The notes beneath the pieces were generated by a model, which saw nothing but the letters and a program-made list of their open reading frames with translations, was not told the origin of the DNA and did not search any database. From Diadema setosum (Eukaryota; Echinodermata; Echinoidea; Diadematoida; Diadematidae): a stretch of DNA of 64,000 nt. Shown here in pieces: positions 55,933 to 64,000 of this stretch (within the stretch, counting starts at the first letter, position 1; each line of letters opens with the position of its first letter). The position numbers and the translations under genes were made by a program. The DNA lies in the NCBI GenBank assembly GCA_033980235.1, contig CM067067.1, positions 6,390,289 to 6,454,288 of the forward strand. The letters are read 5' to 3'.

Positions 55933-56349
55933 TTACAATGCGTCGAATATATCGGGACTTCTTTTCCGTCTCTTGTTCTTGCTGGAAGTGAGGACCGGTC
56001 GAGCTCTGTCCTTCTTTTTATGCATGTTCGATTTGTGTTTTTTTGCGCGGGTTGTTAATTTCATTTCTTTGACAATTTTGTTCAATTCTGCGCTGGAAGC
56101 ATCTTTGAGACGGTTTCCTTTCACGACATTTTGCGCGACGTTTATCCCGCTTTGTAGAGCTCTCTTTCCAAGCAGCTTACCACCTTGTGTTATAAGCGGT
56201 AAAGCCGTTTTAAATAAACCTTTTAACATTCCACCTAATCCGTATCCACGTTGTATTCTCGCCCCACGAAAGACTGGCACCGATCCACCAATCTGAACTG
56301 AGCTCGGTATAATTCCATTTCTCACGTTTAGATACTGTTTCAGAGACAT
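55933..56349 (-). CDS. Gly-rich, basic minor virion-type protein
   Basis: 138 residues. The first half is Gly-rich and amphipathic (RGYGLGGMLKGLFKTALPL, then GKLLGKRALQSGINVAQ). The second half is strongly basic with a nuclear-signal-like KNKRRKRS. This resembles pX/pVI-like minor proteins of adenovirus-type genomes in composition, and such a gene commonly lies between the two capsid genes in Polintons; the link is inference. A TATAAATA box (56370-56363) lies 14-21 bp upstream of the ATG. Confidence 0.7.
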   Translation of the reverse strand: MSLKQYLNVRNGIIPSSVQIGGSVPVFRGARIQRGYGLGGMLKGLFKTALPLITQGGKLLGKRALQSGINVAQNVVKGNRLKDASSAELNKIVKEMKLTTRAKKHKSNMHKKKDRARPVLTSSKNKRRKRSPDIFDAL

Positions 56350-56362
56350 TATTGGTATTGAT

Positions 56363-56370
56363 TATTTATA
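56363..56370 (-). promoter_or_regulatory. TATA-like box
   Basis: TATAAATA on the - strand, just upstream of the ATG at 56349. Together with similar strings before 52008 and 55890 it hints that virion genes have their own starts. Confidence 0.3.
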
Positions 56371-56406
56371 TTGCCGATTAAATTATTGCTCGTGCTATCA
56401 TAGATA

Positions 56407-57168
56407 CTAATAAAATAGGGCTGGCTTCCTGACAGAACGGAAATGAAGTATCGCTATGACTTTCCCACTTTCAAATGGCACCTTTTCTCCCAAATCATTC
56501 CTTATATCAATAGACACTATGTCAATGTATTTTGATTTTACTGGATAGTAATGAGGCCGTTGAAACGAGTGCGAAACAACTTCTCCAACCTTCTTTCGAT
56601 TTACAGATACAATTTTCAGCAAGGGAGCGCTAATATCTCCTACTCTCTGATTTTCTATAATATCGGTATAAACGTATATAGCATGTAGAGCGCCATCAAC
56701 GTCAGGCAGAAAGGGAGCCTCCGTGTTCGTCTCCGTGATTGTCCCGTCGGGAAACCCGATCAATTGTCCTAATCCCGCACTCACGCGCAAGCCACTACGT
56801 GGTGCCAACGTGACGGCTACTCTACCTGTATTGTCATTGGTGCGAAAATTTACGTGACTTTGGAGGTTTTCGGGCAAAGACTTTTTGATGGCGTTACATA
56901 CGTTAGCCGTTTCGCGGTAATAACCATTCGGTATGCATCCACTATGCACTTCGCGATTTTCAACGTGAAAACTAAATTTGTTATTGCTAGCGTTCACGTT
57001 AAACCACGAAAAGGGATAAATAAATTCGACCAAAGCGACTTCCCAACCACCTTGTAAAGAAAGAGGCGTCGCTAATTTGGTTTTATAACTGGTGAGAACA
57101 TTGTTCGGAAAATAATTCATGGAACTATTCGACGGAAGCGTGACGTAAAATTGTTCTTCGCTCTCCAT
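56407..57168 (-). CDS. Minor capsid protein (penton-like, single jelly roll)
   Basis: 253 residues. The start has the family signature FYVTLPSNSSMNYFPNN followed by a YKTKLA..L.L.GGWEVALVE segment. The central part has the GRVAVTLAP and LGQLIGFP features of Polinton minor capsid proteins. The C-terminus has PHYYPV...IDIVSIDIRND. The gene lies 28 bp after the integrase on the same strand. Confidence 0.92.
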   Translation of the reverse strand: MESEEQFYVTLPSNSSMNYFPNNVLTSYKTKLATPLSLQGGWEVALVEFIYPFSWFNVNASNNKFSFHVENREVHSGCIPNGYYRETANVCNAIKKSLPENLQSHVNFRTNDNTGRVAVTLAPRSGLRVSAGLGQLIGFPDGTITETNTEAPFLPDVDGALHAIYVYTDIIENQRVGDISAPLLKIVSVNRKKVGEVVSHSFQRPHYYPVKSKYIDIVSIDIRNDLGEKVPFESGKVIAILHFRSVRKPALFY

Positions 57169-57196
57169 CGTGACCCAATCATAAATGACAATCTAG

Positions 57197-58312
57197 TCAG
57201 TTATGATACTCTTTATCTATCTCATCTACCCACTGATTAAAAGAGGAAGGATAACCAACAAATTTGACAAAATACTGCCTTTTCTTTCCTCTCTTCCTCG
57301 TCTTAAGCACTTGTTCAACTCCGTAATAGCCCTCTTTCGGTTTGTTTACTTTCTGCAATTCTGGTTCGTAAAAGGTGCCCGTAAGCGATTCTCCCTTATC
57401 GTCTTCTAATTCGTAAATAGGTAAGCCTCTGTATTTGCGACGTTTGACATTAAACAGTTCCTCTGTCCAATTTGGTAAATACCCCTTTTCAAATTTTTGC
57501 TTGGCCTTGCTAATACGCACTCGGTCACCTTTCTCAAACTTTCCACTATACCCACTATCAGACTTGATCGAGATAGAGTCTTTATACAATGTTTTCCAAA
57601 CGTCTCCTTCGTTCCTTTTGCTGACGAGATTGGGCTTAGTTTTGATAGATCTGTGGTAGCTATTATTGTAGGCCGTCACTAGCTTTTGGAGAATCGTTGT
57701 GTACTTCAAAGTATTTCTATGGGTAAAATATTTCCACATTTTTTCTTTGAGAGTTCTATTAAACCTTTCAACCACGCTCGCCTTCGTGTCATTTTCCGTA
57801 GTAAAAAACTCTATGTCTCTCTCCTTTAAAAATGTCTGTACTCGGCGATTCGTAAATTCCGTCCCTTTATCTGTTTGTATCTTTAACGGTACGCGCCCTG
57901 ATTTAAAAATACCCTTGATAGCCCTTGTTAATGCAATGCCAGTTTTGTCTTTCAACGCTACCACCCAAGCATATTTTGAGAGGACATCTATGACAGTAAG
58001 CAAATATCTGTTACCACCGTTATGTCTAGAAAGTGAAGACACATCTACCAGATCCATTTGCCATTGTTCATCCATACCAGTCACTAACACCTCACTCTTA
58101 GGAAATTTTCGCCTTACGGGTTTGTGAAGTGTGTAAGTATCAACGCTCGCTAACCACTCCTTAATTTGTTTGCGTGACAGCTTATGTACACCGTCCTCCT
58201 TAACAAACTTATGCAAGCGATCTACACCGCCAAAACTCGCCTCATGCTCAGGATTAAAGTATATTTGTCTCAGATATCCATCCATTGCATCCGCATTAAC
58301 AACCTCACGCAT
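57197..58312 (-). CDS. Retroviral-type integrase with chromodomain
   Basis: Inserts the element and makes the 6-bp duplication. 371 residues. The N-terminus is the Polinton-typical SFGGVDRL...KQIKEWL...YTLHKPVRRKF. The catalytic triad is D87 (QMDLVD), D148 (QTDKGTEF) and E182 (SVVERFNRTLK). An SH3-like segment (GDRVRI) and a chromodomain near residues 328-367 (YYGVEQVLK ... YFVKFVGYP ... WVDE) follow. All catalytic residues are present, so it may be active; the chromodomain may steer target choice to marked chromatin. Confidence 0.96.
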   Translation of the reverse strand: MREVVNADAMDGYLRQIYFNPEHEASFGGVDRLHKFVKEDGVHKLSRKQIKEWLASVDTYTLHKPVRRKFPKSEVLVTGMDEQWQMDLVDVSSLSRHNGGNRYLLTVIDVLSKYAWVVALKDKTGIALTRAIKGIFKSGRVPLKIQTDKGTEFTNRRVQTFLKERDIEFFTTENDTKASVVERFNRTLKEKMWKYFTHRNTLKYTTILQKLVTAYNNSYHRSIKTKPNLVSKRNEGDVWKTLYKDSISIKSDSGYSGKFEKGDRVRISKAKQKFEKGYLPNWTEELFNVKRRKYRGLPIYELEDDKGESLTGTFYEPELQKVNKPKEGYYGVEQVLKTRKRGKKRQYFVKFVGYPSSFNQWVDEIDKEYHN

Positions 58313-58476
58313 TTAATAATAGCTATTCAAATGCACTCGCACCGTTCTTCAGCTCGCTTATAACTCAAATCTGTCTATCTGTCTGTCTGTCTCCTTCTCT
58401 CTACCCATTTTGTCTATCTGTTTGTTTGTTCGTTTGTTTATTTTTCTACTACCCCCCCCTTAATCTATTTCAAGAT

Positions 58477-58518
<42 letters not shown>

Positions 58519-59031
58519 CAATTGTATATTTAAAAGAAATGTATATGTAAATATTGTTACGTACATATATGAATATATCAAGGACATGTCGGTGCGCGAA
58601 ACATACGGGTATACGCATATTCACTCAACCAATCGATCATACTAAATCTAGAGTGCACGAACGAGTAAGCCCAGAATTCACCAAATAACATCAACAAATC
58701 CACAATTTTATTTGTAAACACTATCAATAAAATCAACAAAATACAAACGAGTTTCAAATTTTCACGGAATCAATCATACCGTATTAAAAAAAAAAAAAGT
58801 TTTTATTCGCAAATTTACTGAGTAGCATCATGTTATACACGTATTACATCCATATAAAAATAATCCATAGGGAGCTAGCTATCTAGCAAACTACTATATT
58901 TGCTTATTTGTTATTGGAGGAGGGAAGGGGTTGGGGTTGGGTGCGGCTGTGGTAGAGAGTTACAAACAAACAAAAAAAAAGAGCTCGGATGACAAAAAAA
59001 AAGGGGGGTGGGAGGAGCTGTACAAAACTGG
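58313..59031. repeat. Non-coding spacer with CA repeat
   Basis: Between the integrase and the acidic protein. It contains TCTG/TTTG runs (58375-58440), about 18 CA units (58480-58516) and an AT-rich stretch. I see no gene here. It may hold the promoter for the integrase-capsid block. Confidence 0.6.
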
Positions 59032-59721
59032 TTACAAGCTTAACACCTGTTTTTTAAGTGTTTTCTGTATTGCTTCTCTTCCTAACTGAAAGTGGAAAAA
59101 CTCCACCATTTCCACCACCAACAGCTCTCTATCCTCTTCAAAGAGCTCTTCCCAATTATAAATCTGGTGTAGTTGCCCTATCAGGTCAGTCTCCCTGACT
59201 GACCTGATAGCTTCGTCAAAATAATCTTCGACTATTTCACTCCAACTCCTCCACAAACACTCTACATGATCCATCTGTCCTGGCCGATCGTGTTGGCATC
59301 CGTAGCAGCGAGAACGTACCACATCATTAATCCTTCTCGTCACCACCGCTCCAACTACAACCATCAACGACGCCGAGAGACTCGCCGTCTCCTCCTCCTC
59401 CTCCTCCTCCTCCTTCCCAGTTTTGGGCCGGTCTCCGTCCTCCTTCTCATCCCTCTTTTCCTCCTCTCCGTCTTGCTCCTGCCAACCGGCGTGTCCTCCC
59501 TCCTCCTTCTTCCCCTCATCCTCCTTCTCAGACCCAGGCACAGCACCAAACTGGATAGTTGTCCTTACTTCGTCCAGCAAGGCTTGGGGTATCTCAGCTA
59601 GCTGCCCCGACCGTTCCGGAGCCCAGCAAAAACGAGGACTTTTAAAGGGAGATAACACCACGCAGGGAGGTGTATCGCCTCCGCTGACAATCTCCCCAGG
59701 CTCAAGTTCGGCGCGAGCATC
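59032..59721 (-). CDS. Acidic Cys/His Polinton protein (3' exon)
   Basis: 229 codons from a probable acceptor (TCTACAACAG|GAT, junction 59722/59721) to the stop at 59032. A Pro-rich start (ELEPGEIVSGGDTPP), a long Glu/Lys/Gly-rich stretch with a run of Glu, then C-x2-C-x9-H-x2-C (RCYGCQHD...HVEC), a likely zinc site, and a helical C-terminus. Proteins with this CYGC motif occur in other Polintons, by recollection; no function is known. The frame also extends upstream to an ATG at 59880, but that part translates a poly-T tract and looks like intron. The leader exon at 60698-60591 fits it in phase 0. Confidence 0.7.
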   Translation of the reverse strand, partial: DARAELEPGEIVSGGDTPPCVVLSPFKSPRFCWAPERSGQLAEIPQALLDEVRTTIQFGAVPGSEKEDEGKKEEGGHAGWQEQDGEEEKRDEKEDGDRPKTGKEEEEEEEETASLSASLMVVVGAVVTRRINDVVRSRCYGCQHDRPGQMDHVECLWRSWSEIVEDYFDEAIRSVRETDLIGQLHQIYNWEELFEEDRELLVVEMVEFFHFQLGREAIQKTLKKQVLSL

Positions 59722-60010
59722 CTGTTGTAGAGCAGGGTAGATAATGCATAGCGAAGAAAGCAACCGTAAATATACTAGTCCAACACAACCTTCGACTATT
59801 CTATTTCTTCTTTTTTTCTTTGTAAAAAAAAAAAAAAAAAATAGTAAATAAAATAAATAATCTCCACGCCTATCCATCATCCCCCTGTTGGTTAACTTTT
59901 TTTTCTTCTATTTTGTATAATGTTCTCACTCCTTGGATCAATTTGATTTTCACATTAATAAAAAATGTATTTCAAAAAGCACAAACAAACAAACAAACAA
60001 GATATAAAGT

Positions 60011-60698
60011 TCACTTCGTTGACTTCAACTTTCTCTGCTTTGACAAAAACCTATCCGCTTCGGTGACATGAGCATTTACCGACCTCATCACTTTCATGAA
60101 CTCTTTCCAGTTTTCTAAAGTGAGATTGATGCCTCTTTTTCCTGCAAACATTTTTGGTCCACTATCTTTTTTCTGATAATATTCCCTGATATTCACGTAG
60201 GGTTTCCCATAAAACGTTTTGACTACTACAAAACGAGATTTCCCAATTTCAAACGCAGCTTTGACACCCTCCTCGAATTTGTACGGTTTTTCTAAAGGCT
60301 GATTTTCACTAGTTGTCGGTTGCATCTTGCTTACATTTTCACACGACGAATCCTATCAAATAAAATTTAAAAAAACAAATCAACAAATACTACGAACGTT
60401 TAAACCTACTACCATCATCCCATCAGCGATCATCATTATCACGCAACGCCATATTTCAACTTTCAGTAGCACATTCAACGAAACAGACATCATCAAAAAA
60501 TACTGTACACCAACACTCGATCATTACAACATGATATCCACAATACAAACGACACTATACATTGTATCAAAACTACGTTTCGAATCTTACCTGGAAAGCG
60601 TTGTTAAGCAAGTTCTCGGCCAACTGATGCGGAGATAGTAGTGCACGGTTTTCCTCTGATGCCGCTACAGCAGCGTACGATGATGAAGCAGAGGCCAT
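60011..60698 (-). CDS. PC4/SUB1-like ssDNA-binding protein (two exons)
   Basis: Exon 1 is 60698-60591 (36 codons, donor CAG|GTAAGA) and exon 2 is 60352-60011, with acceptor TGATAG|GAT after a T-rich tract. The join is phase 0 and gives 149 residues. Exon 1 is Ala/Ser-rich (starts MASASSSYAAV). Exon 2 carries a PC4 C-terminal domain: FEIGKSRFVVVKTFYGKPYV, then NIREYY, and GKRGINLTLENWKEF. PC4/SUB1 is a cellular transcription coactivator that binds single-stranded DNA as a dimer. Here it may coat strands displaced in protein-primed replication, or act in transcription; both are inference. An ATG at 60325 inside exon 2 is an alternative start without splicing. Confidence 0.8.
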
Positions 60699-60775
60699 GA
60701 TAAAGTCGGAATGTTGTAGACTCACAGTCAATTTGCTCACAGCTAAAAAAATCGCAACAGCAAATGCATGTCGTT

Positions 60776-61222
60776 CTCCTCGCTGTCAAGTTATTTATAC
60801 ACTTTCTACCACAGGTTTGCCCTACCATCATAATCAACTCTATCTTTGAACGTAACTACCATCATTCTTCACGTATTTCCTTGCTCCAAAAAAATCACAC
60901 CAGTCGATGCTCTCCCACCTTTCACACAACACGTTATAAATCATGTGAACAAGTCTGTCAAACTTCAACTTGACCAATAAAATACCACCATAATTTCACT
61001 ATTTACCAACATTCACTACCATCAACTCTTTCTCATACACCTGACACGTTACTCCATTACCCTTATATTTTTCCCCTTTCACTACCATCATATTTTCATA
61101 TCGCACCCCAGTCATACCCTCATCTTTTTTTACGACTTCCCCCAGAGCAAGGGATTAAGCCCCCCAACTCTATCTATACGCCACTCTATCACTCTCTATC
61201 TTTACACCTATACCTAACTACT
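60776..61222 (-). repeat. Polinton right terminal inverted repeat (447 bp)
   Basis: Reverse complement of 45328-45776, ending CCTATACCTAACTACT at the outer tip. About 18 differences by eye, including the stretch facing 45548-45570. Confidence 0.95.
60792..60799 (-). promoter_or_regulatory. TATA box in the right inverted repeat
   Basis: TATAAATA on the - strand pointing into the element, 93 bp before the leader ATG at 60698. Mirror of the box at 45753-45760. Confidence 0.6.
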
Positions 61223-61228
61223 GGCCTT
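61223..61228. repeat. Target site duplication GGCCTT, right copy
   Basis: Directly follows the last base of the element; identical to 45322-45327. Confidence 0.95.
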
Positions 61229-62605
61229 AAACAACTACGATACTCAAAACGACTTATACAATAGAAGTACAATAGCTAAGCAGCAAATATATATAACAAT
61301 GTATTTAAGTTTATATAAACGCGCATTAAGATATGAAGCAGAAGAAATTTTCTTTTCAAAATAATTTAAAGTTATCCAGTGCAAATCAGGCAGTATTTAA
61401 CTATACTCTACTTTACGAATGTCAAATTGACTGTGGCAACAATAACCTTCTACAATTTTACGAATCCATCAAATCTTGTGATGTCATGGTTCATTGTTTT
61501 TCTGATGATAGATATTCATATTTTTCTTTATCCTGGCTCTCACAATATTCTCCTTTGACGACGATTTATGCCGGCATCAGATTTACCTTTTATGGACAAA
61601 GAATAGATGTTATAAATTCGGTCGTTATTCAAATTGATTTTGAGAATATATATACTCGTTTAAGATATATGACCCCCCCCCCACCCCCACCCCACACCCA
61701 TATGTATAGTTTTATTTGGCCGGGATAACCTTTACATTCCTAGGAATAGATCAAGAAATGAGCCACTCATCACATATTTATGCCGGAAGTATATAGAAAC
61801 ATGTATACAGCTGTAAACCTCTATAAATAATTGCAGTCCAGAACCTTTCCATGCACTGTGCCGATACTGTACAGCATTGTATGTAACTAAAGTATCACGT
61901 TGACTCCTTCTCATATGTGGACAAGCCATATTACAACTTGTGTTTACAACCCTATTTACTTCTCAAAGTGAGATTACTCTTTTCTGCTAGGGATAGCGTT
62001 AGCCTTTTTATTCCCATCTTAAAAGACAAAGAGTGTGAGGGTTCTAAGACCAGTCTCATACCACGAAGAGCATCCATTGTAGCAGCTGAAAGAACTCGGA
62101 GCAAATGCCCATGGCGGATTATTGTAAGTCATCATCCTATTGAATCGAGAGTTGGGACAAAAGAGGGGTGTTTTGCCTTCGCAAGAAGCTTAAAGTCGAC
62201 TTGTTAGAGTCTTGTAAGCAGAGCTGTCTATAAATGTGGCACTTGCACAGACGATCTGAAGAATATCTACAGGGTAACAAATCAAGAAGACGATCTGTAA
62301 CAACGCTTAACAAGCGCAGTGTTTAGAACCCCACCGCATCTTGTTCCGAGGTTTACCAACCATCACACATAGTTGCGTATAACCTGTAAACAGTACAGTT
62401 ACATTTTCTTTTTGTATTATCATATGTGAGACTATCCTCTTTATTGATAAACATCACTGAGGAGAATATGTCTTCATCCTACAGTCATGGAATTATAGAC
62501 ATAATAAGTATATTAGTAAAACTAAGACATTCCAATGCTCACATTTGTTTTATTCATTGCTGTTAAAAATTTCCTTTGGTGCCAGGTCCTCTTCACCCTC
62601 TTTGT

Positions 62606-62653
<48 letters not shown>

Positions 62654-64000
62654 GATATTCCGTGTTTACTTGTGTTAATGAGGCACACTCGATAGTGTAT
62701 AATGCTGCACCCTGCCATTTTTTTTTTATTTGACACCGTATATAAAGAGCATGTAATGGTAGTCATCCTCCGAACAGTTTGTACTGGTGTTGGTATATCC
62801 CGGCTAAGCTCAGTGATGAAAATAAAAAGATGAAATTTGTGAGGATGCCAATGTACAGCACGGCACTAGAAATTTCTTCGAGATCAGTCAGCCCGACGTT
62901 ATAACATCCAGACGCTGGAGAGATCGTCACCCGATTCTCACAATGGATCAAACGCTTGTGGATGATTGTCGACCCTATATTACTGATGTCATTTTTGACT
63001 GCCACTTTATAGTACAATAGTGTACTTGTTGATGCTGTCGGTAGCATCAGTATACCTTGTTTTATGTTTCTGAATAAAAACAAACACAATTTGTATGTGT
63101 GTAATGTGTTGCATTTCTTTCGGGGATAAACATTCTCAACCAGCTTTAAGCCAATTCTAACTTTCTTGAAGAGCAATTGGAAAAAGTAAATACAATATGA
63201 TGTTTTTTTCGTCAGACTGTCTGAACTATTGACTTTTGATACCGTCATTGATGTTGTAAGACCAGTCATGTTTTTGGATGCAGCTTGACTTTGCTGAGCA
63301 AACAGACTGCATTTGCACTCTTAGCATTGCCACTGTAAAACTACCAGACATACTCGAATTCCATTATTTGGGTCGTCGAGTCTTTGTGATCCCTCCTTAT
63401 TTGCTTTCGACCATAAATCGCTTTGTAACCTTGCTAAGAGCACTTTATCGATCTCTTCGTCGCAAGTGAACACTACAGGAGGATACATCCAGAACTCAGC
63501 TTAAGCGATAGAGATGTCTTGGACACAAGAAAGTGATTATCTAATGTTTATATTTACCTTACCCCTAAGGGATCAAGAACCAATATTTGAATTTCTTTGT
63601 CTCCGAACAAACGGTCTTATTTGGACGACAAGATGCAGATGATGCTCCTCTTGAAAATCTGTACCGAACTTTGGAATCGCTAAGGCAACCTAGCTGTGCC
63701 GCTCATCCCTCAACAAACAGAAACAGAGGACGAAAACAGAAGCTGTCCTGAAGACATTTCCATCTCCATTTCTTCTTCTTCTTCTTCTTCTTCTTTTTTT
63801 TTTTGCACAACCTTGCATTTGCCAGCCTTCAGCTGTGCTTCCATGCGATGTCCACTTTTTGAGTGATGTGGTGTCGTACCAGTCGACAATTTTTCTCATC
63901 TTACTTCGAAATATGTAATAGTAGTAGACATCCGCAATTTCAAACGGTGCAAGGAAGAATATCGTTTACAACTCGAAATCCATTACAAAGCTTACATGTA
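61229..64000. other. Right flank without a recognisable gene
   Basis: Host DNA. A + frame at 61333-61728 (131 codons) and a - frame at 63269-62763 (168 codons, hydrophobic near its C-terminus) are the longest; neither shows a motif I know. Simple repeats: GT at about 62605-62651 and TTC/T at about 63769-63803. Confidence 0.5.
62605..62651. repeat. GT dinucleotide repeat
   Basis: About 23 GT units. Confidence 0.92.

Larger units (their letters stand above)
45328..61222. mobile_element. Complete Polinton/Maverick element, 15.9 kb
   Basis: A self-synthesising DNA transposon related to adenovirus-like and virophage-like dsDNA viruses. It has AG-starting inverted repeats, a 6-bp target duplication, and the diagnostic set: protein-primed DNA polymerase B, retroviral-type integrase, packaging ATPase, adenain-like protease, major and minor jelly-roll capsid proteins. 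Five genes run rightward (45.9-53.2 kb) and seven leftward (60.7-54.0 kb), meeting near 53.2-54.0 kb. All main frames are open and the inverted repeats are about 96% alike by eye, so the copy looks young and possibly active. Whether it can form particles is not known from sequence. Confidence 0.97.

Noticed and set aside
59266..59740. Two + strand frames rich in Leu or Ser/Pro
   Set aside because: Antisense shadows of the Glu/Lys-rich part of the acidic Polinton protein.
62763..63269. 168-codon - strand frame with hydrophobic C-terminus
   Set aside because: Could be a terminal exon of a membrane protein, but no family text and no clear splice partner in the window.

Overview
The window looks like nuclear DNA of a marine deuterostome, most likely an echinoderm and perhaps a sea urchin. 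Exons are GC-richer than the AT-rich background, introns are kilobases long, and there are many small fold-back (MITE-like) repeats, tRNA-derived SINEs and microsatellites. The organism call is inference from gene content and repeat style; nothing in the window proves the species.

Region 1 (1 to about 22.7 kb, + strand): the 3' part of a host TBC1D5 gene, a Rab GTPase-activating protein that works with retromer and in autophagy. Ten exons with consistent splice phases run from inside the TBC domain to the stop codon at 18411. The 5' exons lie left of the window. Introns carry a nested palindrome, several MITEs, LINE 3' ends, SINEs and a 1.3-kb GC-rich repeat that begins with a CTCACCTGAG-type hairpin.

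Region 2 (about 22.7 to 45.3 kb, - strand gene): an intergenic stretch, then an orthologue of SPMIP4 (human C7orf31), a sperm axonemal/centrosomal microtubule-associated protein. Eight exons run from 43537 down to 28599 and all splice phases agree. A ninth exon at 39663-39556 begins with ATG and has a donor in the right phase, so it looks like an alternative first exon.

Region 3 (45328-61222): a complete 15.9-kb Polinton/Maverick (virus-like self-synthesising DNA transposon). It has terminal inverted repeats of about 449 and 447 bp starting with AG, and a perfect 6-bp target duplication GGCCTT. Left to right on the + strand it carries a two-exon protein-primed DNA polymerase B, a one-pass membrane glycoprotein, an A32/FtsK-like packaging ATPase, a small basic protein and a 275-aa conserved protein. 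On the - strand, read from the right end, come a PC4/SUB1-like ssDNA-binding protein, an acidic Cys/His protein, a retroviral-type integrase with chromodomain, a minor capsid protein, a basic Gly-rich protein, the double-jelly-roll major capsid protein and an adenain-like protease. All reading frames are open, so the copy looks recent. The less usual parts are the PC4-like protein, the membrane glycoprotein, inward TATA boxes inside both inverted repeats, and a leader exon that fits two different downstream exons.

Region 4 (61229-64000): flanking host DNA in which I see no gene I can name. Joining the two flanks at one copy of the target duplication keeps a short host reading frame open, so the element may have landed in a coding exon.
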